Below, piece after piece: positions 1 through 8,500 of a stretch of 46,634 nt of DNA (positions within the stretch are counted from its first letter, which is position 1; every line of letters begins with the position of its first letter). The DNA is taken from positions 1 to 46,634 of the forward strand of contig CBFIEF010000023.1 in the NCBI GenBank assembly GCA_965661545.1. The letters run 5' to 3'. Below the pieces are notes generated by a model. It saw only the letters and a list, made by a program, of their open reading frames with translations, was not told where the DNA came from and ran no database searches. The stretch comes from UBA7985 sp965661545 (lineage in GTDB: Bacteria > Pseudomonadota > Alphaproteobacteria > UBA7985). The position numbers and the translations under genes are program-made.

Positions 1-15
1 TTCGATCCTCTCCGC

Positions 16-561
16 TTAGCTTGTGAAGGGCATTTCGAAGGCAGCCAGCAAAGCTTGGCCTTCTTCGTTGTTCTGGGCCGTGGTCACGATGACCACGTTC
101 ATTCCACGGATCGTGTCGATCTTGTCGTACTCGATCTCAGGGAAAATGATCTGCTCGGTAATACCGAAAGAGTAGTTGCCCTTCCCGTCGAAGCCCTTGG
201 AGGAAACACCGCGGAAGTCACGAATACGTGGCATTGCCATGGTGATCAGGCGGTCGAGGAATTCGTACATGCGCGTGCCACGCAATGTAACCTTACAACC
301 GATCTTCATACCGTCACGGATCTTAAAGCCTGCTTCAGACTTTCGCGCGATGGTCTCAACCGGCTTTTGACCAGCGATCAAGGTCATTTCTTCCATTGCC
401 TGCGTCAGAACCTTACGGTCAGTCACAGCGCCGGAAACGCCCATGTTCAGGACAACCTTGGAGATTTTAGGAACGGCCATCGGGTTTTGAATGCCGAGGT
501 CTGTGGTCAGCTTAGGAACCACAACTTCCTTGTAATGCGTTTTGAGACGAGGTTCGCTCAT
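16..561 (-). CDS. rplE: 50S ribosomal protein L5
   Basis: Ribosomal protein uL5 sits in the central protuberance of the large subunit and binds 5S rRNA and the P-site tRNA region. The 181-residue product is a normal full length for the family and contains the typical segments KISKVVLNMGV near the N-terminus, GQKPVETIARKS around residues 65-75, and RIRDFRGVSSKGFDGKGNYS in the second half. It follows rplX after 15 nt on the same strand, which is the standard spc-operon order; rpsN would be expected just beyond the left edge of the window. The recognition is secure. Confidence 0.98.
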   Translation of the reverse strand: MSEPRLKTHYKEVVVPKLTTDLGIQNPMAVPKISKVVLNMGVSGAVTDRKVLTQAMEEMTLIAGQKPVETIARKSEAGFKIRDGMKIGCKVTLRGTRMYEFLDRLITMAMPRIRDFRGVSSKGFDGKGNYSFGITEQIIFPEIEYDKIDTIRGMNVVIVTTAQNNEEGQALLAAFEMPFTS

Positions 562-576
562 TGTATCAGCGCTCCC

Positions 577-891
577 TTAAGCGATCACAGCGCCAGAGCG
601 CTTCGAGAACCGCTCCTTCACGCCTGCATCATTGAAACGGTAACCAACGCGCGTCGCCTTACCATCGGCTGGGTCAACCAAAGCAACGTTGGAGATGTGC
701 AAAGACGCTTCCTTCGGAATGATGCCGCCTGCAGAATCCTGCGATGGCTTCTGGTGCTTGAGCACCATGTTAGCGCCTTGGACGATAACGCGGTTGGACG
801 AACGAATAACCTTCGTCACCTTGCCGCGCTTGCCTTTATCCTTGCCCGCCGTAACGACGACGTCGTCACCGGTTTTGATCTTGAGCTTCAT
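577..891 (-). CDS. rplX: 50S ribosomal protein L24
   Basis: Ribosomal protein uL24 is an early assembly protein of the large subunit. The 104-residue product begins MKLKIKTGDDVVVTAGKDKG, the KOW motif region that defines the family, and keeps the expected KHQKPSQ...GGIIPKEASLHISNVAL segment. The start lies 4 nt after the rplN stop, so translational coupling is likely. Size and order agree with the spc operon. Nothing in it is unusual. Confidence 0.98.
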   Translation of the reverse strand: MKLKIKTGDDVVVTAGKDKGKRGKVTKVIRSSNRVIVQGANMVLKHQKPSQDSAGGIIPKEASLHISNVALVDPADGKATRVGYRFNDAGVKERFSKRSGAVIA

Positions 892-894
892 GGC

Positions 895-1263
895 TTAGAG
901 AACCTCCGGTGCCAGAGAGATGATCTTCATGAAGTTCTTCGCCCGCAGTTCACGAGTAACTGGGCCAAAGATACGAGTACCAATCGGATCGTTGTTCTTG
1001 TTGATCAGGACAGCAGCGTTCTTGTCGAAACGGATAACCGTGCCGTCAGGACGCTGGATGTCGTAGCGGGTGCGAACGATGACAGCGCGCTGCACGTCAC
1101 CCTTTTTCACGCGACCCCGTGGAATAGCTTCCTTAACGGAAACAACGACGATGTCACCGACACCGGCCGTACGGCGCTTCGAGCCACCCAGCACTTTAAT
1201 GCACTGAACGCGGCGAGCGCCCGAGTTATCGGCAACATCCATGTTGGACTGCATCTGGATCAT
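895..1263 (-). CDS. rplN: 50S ribosomal protein L14
   Basis: Ribosomal protein uL14 forms an intersubunit bridge on the large subunit. The 122-residue product begins MIQMQSNMDVADNSGARRVQCI and has the family segments GDIVVVSVKEAIPRG and RFDKNAAVLIN, all at normal length. A GGGGAG Shine-Dalgarno sequence stands 7 nt before the start. It is the first gene of the ribosomal block seen here. In most bacteria rpsQ is directly upstream, but here the upstream neighbour on the same strand is an SppA-like protease gene more than 200 nt away. A candidate promoter lies in that gap. Confidence 0.98.
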   Translation of the reverse strand: MIQMQSNMDVADNSGARRVQCIKVLGGSKRRTAGVGDIVVVSVKEAIPRGRVKKGDVQRAVIVRTRYDIQRPDGTVIRFDKNAAVLINKNNDPIGTRIFGPVTRELRAKNFMKIISLAPEVL

Positions 1264-1408
1264 GTCGATCTCCCCAAGCTAAATATTGTTAACAACAGCA
1301 CAAAGAGCCGACGGGCTTTCTTCCCCCAATGGGAAAAGGAGTTCCTGTCGGCACTGCGATGGATAGGGTTACTACGGAAACTAGAGGGGCTTCGCAACCG
1401 CTAGCGGC

Positions 1409-1436
1409 CTTATGCGCACGCATGGCTGGCCGTCAA
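1409..1436 (-). promoter_or_regulatory. candidate promoter for rplN-rplX-rplE
   Basis: Read on the minus strand there is a TTGACG hexamer (1431-1436) and a CATAAG hexamer (1409-1414) separated by 16 nt. They match the sigma-70 -35 box at 5 of 6 positions and the -10 box at 4 of 6. The site is about 145 nt before the rplN start, in the 216-nt gap after the protease gene. It would let the ribosomal genes be expressed independently of the protease. This is pattern matching only; no transcript evidence is visible. Confidence 0.4.
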
Positions 1437-1479
1437 ATTCGCCACCAAACGCAGCGCTCCACTCGAGCCCGCCTTCGAA

Positions 1480-2724
1480 TCAGCAGCCCGGGTACTGGCG
1501 TGCGTAAAAATCGCTAAGAACAAGGGGCTCAGCCCGCTGACAAACGGCAACGCCAGGCACCGGCGCGGGCTCTACCACAGTCGGCGCACCCGGAATAAAG
1601 GACTGAACCAGCCCTTCAAACCACGCGCCACTCACAAAAGTCTGCTGGACAGCCGCAAAGTCTCCCCCGAGTCCCGCTTTCTCCGCCAAGGACGCCAGCG
1701 CTGCATCGAAGTCTGCAACCTCGTCCACCAGACCAAATGCCTGTGCCCGGCGTGGCGAGTAAACCATCGCACCCAAGTCGCGTACCTGTTCGTCGGTCAG
1801 GCCGCGTTCCTCGGCAACATGCGCCCGAAACAGGTCGTAGAGGTCTTCGAGATTTGCTTGAATCGCCGCCAATTCCTGTTCGCTGGCCTGCCGATAGGGA
1901 TTGCCAAAATCCTTACCGTCACCCGCGGCCAAGGTCGTCGCTTTGATCCCGCCCCGCGTTTCAACGCCGCCAAACAGCAGGCCCTGATCCACCGCAATAG
2001 GATCGTCGTAATAAAGAAGGCTGCCGAGAATCACACCAATCGAGCCAACCAACGCCCCCTCATCAGCGATGATATGGTCGGCACCCGCCATTGACCACAT
2101 GCCGCCCGACGCCGAAATCGACTGCACATAGGCGTAAACAGGCTGCCCCGTTGCTTCCTGATAAATGCGCACGCCATCAGCGATGGCCTTGGACCCATTG
2201 ATGGTGCCGCCCGGTGTGTTCATCAGCAACAGGACACCTTTGATCGTTTCGTCCGCAGCAAGATCCGCCAGAGTTTCCTTGATGGTATAGCCATAGGTCA
2301 CAAAATCATTGCTGAACCAGTCCGCTGGATTGGCTTCACTGATGGACAGGCTATCGATCAGCCCCGAAACCGGCACGATGGCAAGCTTGTTGTCTTCATC
2401 GTCATTCAGCTCCCCGCGCACAACATCCGCGAAGCCATCAGCGCGTGATCCCGCGTCCTCAACCAAGTCTCCACCTCCCGCGCCGCCGCCCACAGCAAAA
2501 GCCGCGATAACAGCGAGCGTTGCGAGAAAGAAGATGGCGACAACGATGAGCCCTTTCAGGGCAAAGCGGGCGATTTCGATGAAGAACGGCACGCTGGCCT
2601 CCTTGCTCTGAGCAGACGGTTGAGGTCTCGCGCTGCGCAACGAGCCAGGTGCGAGAAAGTCTCCACCCCGGCCACGCGCCGCTGCGATATCTGAATATGA
2701 TGGTCTTGGAGTGCGGTCAGACAT
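1480..2724 (-). CDS. SppA-like membrane-bound serine protease (peptidase family S49)
   Basis: This looks like a signal peptide peptidase A-type protease, which cleaves remnant signal peptides or membrane proteins on the periplasmic side. The 414-residue product has a polar N-terminal tail of about 50 residues, one transmembrane helix around residues 56-78 followed by a glycine-rich stretch, and a single S49 domain. The nucleophile Ser206 lies in SASGGMW, and Lys271 in GDGKDFGNPYR matches the lysine general base of the short, Bacillus-type SppA. The C-terminus (from about 360) is a non-conserved tail. It starts 27 nt after the NUDIX gene and is probably cotranscribed with lipB. Its placement between lipB and rplN is unusual. 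Confidence 0.85.
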   Translation of the reverse strand: MSDRTPRPSYSDIAAARGRGGDFLAPGSLRSARPQPSAQSKEASVPFFIEIARFALKGLIVVAIFFLATLAVIAAFAVGGGAGGGDLVEDAGSRADGFADVVRGELNDDEDNKLAIVPVSGLIDSLSISEANPADWFSNDFVTYGYTIKETLADLAADETIKGVLLLMNTPGGTINGSKAIADGVRIYQEATGQPVYAYVQSISASGGMWSMAGADHIIADEGALVGSIGVILGSLLYYDDPIAVDQGLLFGGVETRGGIKATTLAAGDGKDFGNPYRQASEQELAAIQANLEDLYDLFRAHVAEERGLTDEQVRDLGAMVYSPRRAQAFGLVDEVADFDAALASLAEKAGLGGDFAAVQQTFVSGAWFEGLVQSFIPGAPTVVEPAPVPGVAVCQRAEPLVLSDFYARQYPGC

Positions 2725-2751
2725 GGGCGTCAGATGGGCTTCTTGAATGCG

Positions 2752-3198
2752 TCATACAAGGTCACGGCGGCGCATGTATTGGCGCAATACCCGGTTCCAG
2801 CTGCGCTCCGGCATCTCACTGAGCGGCAACCAAAACCAGCGGATTAACACGGGCTCATGCCAATCTGACGGCGTCATTTCCCAACTTTCCCAAGACTGCG
2901 GCAAGGGAATCTTGGGAAAACTCAAATAGAACCACCGGTCCATTTTCATGCGGTGACCAAAGTGAACCTGAACGTCCTTGCCAATGAAGCGCATATTACC
3001 AAAGCCACCGGGCAGCCCGGTCTCTTCTTCTGCCTCACGGCGAACCGCCAAATTCGGCAACTCGCCCTTCTCCAGCGTGCCACCCGGCAACGCCAAAGGC
3101 ATCTCGGGATAGTCAACGTGCTCATGCACCAGCAAATGGTGCCGGCGGATCATATAGACGTAGGCTTTTTTGACGTTCTTCAGTGGGGGAAGGCTCAC
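2752..3198 (-). CDS. NUDIX hydrolase
   Basis: NUDIX enzymes hydrolyse nucleoside diphosphates linked to another moiety. The 148-residue protein has a complete Nudix box: Gly40, Glu46, then R54-E-A-E-E-E-T-G-L62, which provides the metal-binding glutamates. It is a single-domain protein of standard size, and the substrate cannot be predicted from the sequence. The start is GTG, overlapping the lipB stop as GTGA, so the two genes are translationally coupled. The region after the box is rich in tryptophan, which is not diagnostic. Confidence 0.88.
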   Translation of the reverse strand: MSLPPLKNVKKAYVYMIRRHHLLVHEHVDYPEMPLALPGGTLEKGELPNLAVRREAEEETGLPGGFGNMRFIGKDVQVHFGHRMKMDRWFYLSFPKIPLPQSWESWEMTPSDWHEPVLIRWFWLPLSEMPERSWNRVLRQYMRRRDLV

Positions 3199-3881
3199 AG
3201 GTTCAGATATTCCGGTGCATGTTTCATCAAAGCGGCATCGACGTCTTCCATCGTGACGGCTAACCCGAGGTCAACCAAAGACGTGACGCGAAAATCGCGT
3301 ATGCCGCAAGGTACGATGCCCGCAAAGTGCTCTAGGTTCGGCGATACATTGAGAGAAATGCCATGAAAACTCACCCATTTCCTCACCCGAATGCCGATAG
3401 CAGCAATCTTCGCTTCTCGACCGTCCGGCGTTTCCACCCAAACACCGATGCGCCCGTCTCGGACGCCTGCCGCGACGCCTAATTCGTCCAACGAGCGGAT
3501 GATCCACCCCTCCAAGGACTGAACAAAGGCGCGAACGTCTCGCCCGCGACGGCTTAGATCAACCATGACGTACACGACCCGCTGACCGGGACCGTGATAG
3601 GTGAACTCCCCCCCTCGCCCGGCCTCATAGACGGGAAAGGCACCCGAATTGAGCAAATCTTCGGGTTTCGCCGAAGTTCCGCTGGTGTAAAGCGGCGGAT
3701 GCTCAAGGAACCACAGCTGTTCCTGCGCCTCGCCAGCGGCAAGCGCAGCAACGTGTGCCTCCATCTGCTCTAACGCATTCGGATAGACCACGGGTTCAGC
3801 AGAGAATCGAAAGGCCGCCTGTCGTCCCTGCGTTTTATCTTCGCCAGACACGCGGTTTTGCAGGGGCTCCGTAGGCCTCAT
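3195..3881 (-). CDS. lipB: octanoyl-[acyl carrier protein]:protein N-octanoyltransferase
   Basis: LipB moves octanoyl groups from acyl carrier protein to lipoyl domains of 2-oxoacid dehydrogenases and the glycine cleavage H protein, the first step of endogenous lipoate synthesis. The 228-residue product shows the signature RGGEFTYHGPGQ at 89-100, Lys158 in AKIAAIGIR, and the acyl-accepting Cys192 in GIVPCGI. These are the complete Cys/Lys catalytic set. It heads a minus-strand run with the NUDIX and SppA-like genes. The gene that normally completes the pathway, lipA, is not in the window. Confidence 0.96.
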   Translation of the reverse strand: MRPTEPLQNRVSGEDKTQGRQAAFRFSAEPVVYPNALEQMEAHVAALAAGEAQEQLWFLEHPPLYTSGTSAKPEDLLNSGAFPVYEAGRGGEFTYHGPGQRVVYVMVDLSRRGRDVRAFVQSLEGWIIRSLDELGVAAGVRDGRIGVWVETPDGREAKIAAIGIRVRKWVSFHGISLNVSPNLEHFAGIVPCGIRDFRVTSLVDLGLAVTMEDVDAALMKHAPEYLNL

Positions 3882-3939
3882 CCGTCTTGCACCTCTTCGT
3901 TAAAGCGGTTATCTCACACTTCTTGCTTCTAGCAGAAGT

Positions 3940-4026
3940 GCGGCCGTGGCGGAATTGGTAGACGCGCAACGTTGAGGTCGTTGTGGGCTTCGGCCCGTGG
4001 AAGTTCGAGTCTTCTCGGCCGCACCA
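3940..4026 (+). tRNA. tRNA-Leu (anticodon GAG)
   Basis: The 87-nt sequence folds as a class II tRNA. The acceptor stem pairs GCGGCCG with CGGCCGC, followed by discriminator A and an encoded CCA at 4024-4026. The anticodon stem CAACG/CGTTG (3967-3971, 3979-3983) encloses TTGAGGT, giving anticodon GAG at 3974-3976, which reads CUC and CUU leucine codons. A long variable arm (GTGGGCTTCGGCCCG region) and the T-arm GTTCGAGTC are present. The gene is divergent from lipB. Confidence 0.97.
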
Positions 4027-4074
4027 CTCTAGAGCTCGTTCGAACAGTTCGGACTTGGCAAAGCGGGGTCGTTC

Positions 4075-5463
4075 ATGAGCGAACAAGCGCAAACCCTCTC
4101 CTACTCTAATGATGCTAAGGCCTCATCTGTTGAAGATTTGCTTCAGCGGCTGGTCGATGCCATTCGAGGTAATCGCCTCGCCGAACTCCGCGACGATATC
4201 CTCGCACTCCACCCTGCCGATTTGGGCGACGTGCTCGAAGGCCTGTCGCGAGATGAGCGTTCAAGCGTTTTGCTCGCCTTTGGTGACGAACTGGCCGCTG
4301 AGATCCTCGTTGAGGTCGAAGGCGTGGTTCTTGAAGACGTTCTCGAGCACCTCGACGACCAGGTCATCTCGGAAAATCTTGGCGAACTGAATTCTGACGA
4401 CGCCATTGATCTGCTCGAAGATCTGGACGAAGCCGCCAAGCAAAAGATCCTGTCCTCCCTGCCCGCAGCAAAGCGTTGGGCGGCAGAGGATGCATTGCGG
4501 TATCCAGAATTCTCAACCGGCCGATTGATGGCCCGTGAATTCGTGACGGTGCCAGCAGATTGGAACGTGGGACAAACCATCGATTTTCTGCGCGCCGAGC
4601 CTGACTTGCCCGATGATTTCTACGACATCTATTTGATCGATGAAGCTTACCGACCCGTGGGCTCGGCTTCAGTCAGTCACGTCCTGCGCACCCGGCGGCA
4701 AGAAACGCTCTCGGACGTCGCGAAAGGTGATCTTCGTGTGTTTTCCCCGATGCTGGACCAAGAAGAACTGGCGCACACCTTCCGTCAGTACGGCTTCTCC
4801 TCCGCCCCCATTGCAGACGAGGAAACAGGCCGGCTTGTGGGTGTTGTGACGCTCGATGACATTGTCCACGTAATCGATGAAGAAGCCGAAGACGATCTGA
4901 TGCGGCTGGTGGGTCTGGGCAAAGAGTCCGACATCAACCGCTCATCGTTGCAAACCGCCCGCAATCGCTTTATCTGGCTCACGGTCAACCTCGCGACCGC
5001 AGTCCTCGCCTCGATGGTGATTTCCCTATTCCAAGGCACCATTCAAGAAGTCGTCGCGCTGGCCGTGCTCATGCCCATCGTCGCATCAATGGGCGGGAAC
5101 GCAGGGACGCAAACCCTCGCCGTCGCTGTTCGCGCCTTGGCGATGAAGGACTTGCGCGCGCGGAAAGCCGTGCAATTCATCACGCGAGAAGCGCTGGTGG
5201 GTATGTTCAACGGTATTGGATTTGCGGCCATCGCCTTTGTCTTCTCGGCGGTGTGGTTCCAAGATTTGATGTTGGGGGTGGTGATTGGCGTTGCCATGCT
5301 GGTCAATCTGATCGTGGCCGGCGTCTCTGGCACGCTGGTCCCAATTGTCCTTGATCGCTTGAACGTCGATCCGGCCAATGCCTCGGCTGTATTCCTGACG
5401 ACCATCACCGACGTAGTTGGCTTCTTGGTCTTCCTAGGGCTCGCCGCAGCTTTCCTCGTTTGA
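4075..5463 (+). CDS. mgtE: magnesium transporter MgtE
   Basis: MgtE is an inner-membrane Mg2+ channel gated by intracellular Mg2+. The 462-residue protein has the expected order: an acidic helical N domain (about 20-135) with LHPADLGDVLEGL, a pair of CBS domains (about 140-265), and a membrane domain of five helices from about residue 295. The pore segment GGNAGTQTLAVAVRALA and the last helix TTITDVVGFLVFLGLA with the conserved Asp are both present. Length is normal. It follows the tRNA-Leu gene on the same strand. No Mg2+-responsive leader (ykoK box) is visible in the 48-nt gap. Confidence 0.96.
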   Translation: MSEQAQTLSYSNDAKASSVEDLLQRLVDAIRGNRLAELRDDILALHPADLGDVLEGLSRDERSSVLLAFGDELAAEILVEVEGVVLEDVLEHLDDQVISENLGELNSDDAIDLLEDLDEAAKQKILSSLPAAKRWAAEDALRYPEFSTGRLMAREFVTVPADWNVGQTIDFLRAEPDLPDDFYDIYLIDEAYRPVGSASVSHVLRTRRQETLSDVAKGDLRVFSPMLDQEELAHTFRQYGFSSAPIADEETGRLVGVVTLDDIVHVIDEEAEDDLMRLVGLGKESDINRSSLQTARNRFIWLTVNLATAVLASMVISLFQGTIQEVVALAVLMPIVASMGGNAGTQTLAVAVRALAMKDLRARKAVQFITREALVGMFNGIGFAAIAFVFSAVWFQDLMLGVVIGVAMLVNLIVAGVSGTLVPIVLDRLNVDPANASAVFLTTITDVVGFLVFLGLAAAFLV

Positions 5464-5477
5464 TCCCACAGTTTCAT

Positions 5478-5515
5478 AAAAAAAAGGGGGAACGGCGTTG
5501 GTTGCCGTTCCCCCC
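5478..5515 (-). terminator. intrinsic terminator of nrdJ, shared with mgtE
   Basis: GGGGGAACGGC (5486-5496) pairs with GCCGTTCCCCC (5504-5514) around a 7-nt loop, giving a GC-rich 11-bp stem. On the minus strand the hairpin is followed by eight uridines (the A run at 5478-5485), a textbook Rho-independent terminator for nrdJ. On the plus strand only TT follows, so it would stop mgtE transcripts less efficiently. Confidence 0.9.
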
Positions 5516-5548
5516 TTGAATGATCAGCAGATCATCGAACTGGTCAGA

Positions 5549-8500
5549 TTAGCTGCAACCCGTCGTCGAACCACAGGTTACGCACTTCAAGCACGTCCCG
5601 TTGCGCACCAGCGTGAAGTTCCCGCAAGCGTCACAGGCGTCGCCGGTGTAGCCCTTCATCCGGGCTTCTTCCATGTTGCGCATCTTGTCATCGCCCGCAT
5701 CAACGGCCCCGGCGCCCATGCTGAAACGCTCGGAGTCGCCCGCTGCGAGCTGCACCGGGGCTTCCGCATTTGCCGGGATCTCGAAGGATGTTGTGCCTGA
5801 CGCGTCGTCATAGAGTGCGGTCACAACGGTGGTTTCGCCACCAACGGTACCGCCGGTCGAACCTTCCTTCTTGCCGCCCGTAACGACAACCAGCTGGTTC
5901 TTCATCTCTTTTTTGCCACCACGCAGGTAGCCCGAAGACGCGAAGTCCAGTGCCATTTGCAGCGCATCTTCTTCTTCCGAACCGCCGCTCATGGCCGATT
6001 CCTGATCGCCACGACCCAAGGTATCGTTCCGCAGATCCGCAGGCTCGACATGGGCCAGATCGTTCCGACCCAAGTAGGACACGGCCAACTCGCGGAAGAT
6101 GTAATCGAGCGTCGACGTCGCCATTTTGATCACGTCGTTGCCTTCTACCATGCCGTTCGGCTCAAAGCGGGTGAAGGTGAAGCTATCCACGTATTCTTCC
6201 AGCGGAACGCCGTACTGCAAGCCCAGAGAAACGGCGATGGCGAAGTTGTTCATCATCGAACGGAAGGCCGCGCCTTCCTTGTGCATATCGACAAAAATTT
6301 CGCCCAAAGAGCCGTCTTCGAACTCACCGGTACGCAGGTACAGCTTGTGACCACCAACGATGGCTTTCTGCGTGTAACCCTTCCGGCGGTTTGGCAGGCG
6401 CTTCCGCTCAAGCGTGCGCTCAACAATGCGTTCGATGATGCGTTCTGCAACCACTTCAGCCTGCTGCACAGGATTAGCCTGCGCCAGCGCTTCTGCAGCT
6501 TCGCGTGCATCGTCCTCGTCAGCATCAACGTCCACCAGCAGCGCTGAGCTCAACGGCTGAGACAGCTTGGAACCGTCGCGGTAGAGCGCATTCGCCTTGA
6601 TGCCCAGTTTCCAGGACAGCATGTAGGCGTCTTTGACTTCACCCACGGTTGCCGTGTTTGGCATGTTGATGGTTTTGGAGATTGCGCCGGAGATGAATGG
6701 CTGAGATGCCGCCATCATGCGGATGTGGGAATCGGTGGACAGCTCGCGCGTTCCTTTCGCCCCGCATCGGTTGGCACAGTCAAACACCTTCATGTGCTCT
6801 TCTTTAAGGTGGGGCGCGCCTTCCAACGTCATGGTGCCACAAATGTGCTCGTTCGCCGCGTCGATTTGCTCGGAGGTAAAGCCCATGCCAGCGAGCATGT
6901 CGAACGAGAAGTCGCTCATTTGCGCATCGGTAAAGCCAAGAACATCGCGGCAGAAATCATCACCCAAGCTGAACCGGTTAAAGGCAAACTTGAGCTGGAA
7001 TGCTGTGCCGAGCGACGACTCGATCGCCTGCAGCTTTTCCTCACCAAAACCCTTGGCCTTCAGGCTCTCACGGTTAATGCCCGGTGAGTTGGACATAGAA
7101 CCTGTGCCCACAGCGTAGGAGATGATGTCGTCAATCTGGTCTCCGCTGTAACCTAGGTTTTCCAGCGCCAGCGGCACAGTTTGGTTGATGATTTTGAAGT
7201 AACCACCGCCTGCGAGCTTCTTGAACTTTACCAGCGCAAAGTCAGGCTCAATACCCGTCGTGTCACAGTCCATCACCAGACCGATCGTACCGGTCGGCGC
7301 GACCACTGTTGTCTGTGCGTTGCGGTAACCGTGCTTTTCGCCGCCTTCTAGCGCGCGATCCCATGCCGCTTTGGACGCCTCAATCAATGACGGCACCGTG
7401 CAATCTTTAGCAACCAGCGGAACCGGCAGAATGGTCAGGCCTTCGTATCCGCCGCTTTCACCGTACGCAGCACGACGGTGGTTGCGGATGACCCGCAGCA
7501 TTGAGTCGGCGTTCTTGGCGTACCCCGGGAAGGCACCGCGCTCGGACGCGATTTCAGCAGACGTTTCATAGGAAATACCGGTCATCAAGGCTGACAGACC
7601 GCCGCAAATTGCGCGGCCTTCATCGGAGTCATAGCCAAAGCCCATAGACATCAGCAGCGCGCCAATGTTGGCAAAGCCCAAACCCAGCGTCCGGTACTCG
7701 TAAGAAAGCTTAGCGATCTCCTTGGACGGGAACTGAGCCATCAAAACTGACGTTTCGAGCGTCAGGGTCCAGAGGCGACACGCATGCTCGTAGCCCTCAA
7801 TATCCAAAGAACCTGTCTTATCGCCTGTGAACTTCATCAGGTTCAGGGATGCGAGGTTGCAGGCGGTATCGTCGAGGAACATGTACTCGGAACACGGGTT
7901 GGAAGCGTTAATGCGGCCTGATTCCGGGCAGGTGTGCCACTCGTTGATTGTGCTGTCGTACTGCAAGCCAGGATCGGCACAGGCCCATGCTGCGAAGGAA
8001 ATCTGGTCCCACAGGTCCGCCGCTTCGACCGTCTTCATGATCTTACCGGTTGTCCGTGCGCGCAGCTCCCAATTTTCGCCGCGCTCGACTTTGCCCAAGA
8101 ACTCGTTTGTCACGCGAACGGAGTTATTGGAGTTCTGGCCCGCAACGGTCAGGTAAGCATCGCTATCCCAATCGGTGTTGTAGGTCGGGATTTCGATTTC
8201 GGTGAAACCCTGCCGAGCCATTTCGATTACACGGTAGACATAGTTGTCTGGAACCAGCGCACGGCGTGCCTCGCGGATGGCTTTCTTCAGCTCTGGATTC
8301 TCTTTTGGATCCAGCGGCTCGTCGACCAAGCCGTTCTGGCAAGCAGCCATAAGCGCTTTCATGTGCTTGTTCAGGTTCTTGGAACCCGCAACAAGGCTTG
8401 CGACCTTCTGCTCTTCGATCCATTTCCAGCTGATGTAATTCTCAATATCCGGGTGATCCGCATCAACCGTTACCATCTTTGCCGCACGACGCGTGGTGCC

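Noticed and set aside
55..1404. A 449-codon open frame on the plus strand opposite rplE, rplX and rplN
   Set aside because: It is fully antisense to three certain ribosomal protein genes and its composition (rich in His, Arg, Asn, Asp) is that of a mirror frame.
3917..3940. Inverted repeat CACTTCT...AGAAGTG just before the tRNA-Leu
   Set aside because: It has a bulged short stem, no uridine tract, and its last base is the first base of the tRNA; probably chance.
3835..4092. An 85-codon open frame on the minus strand over the tRNA-Leu
   Set aside because: It contains the antisense of the tRNA, a well-known source of false protein predictions in databases.
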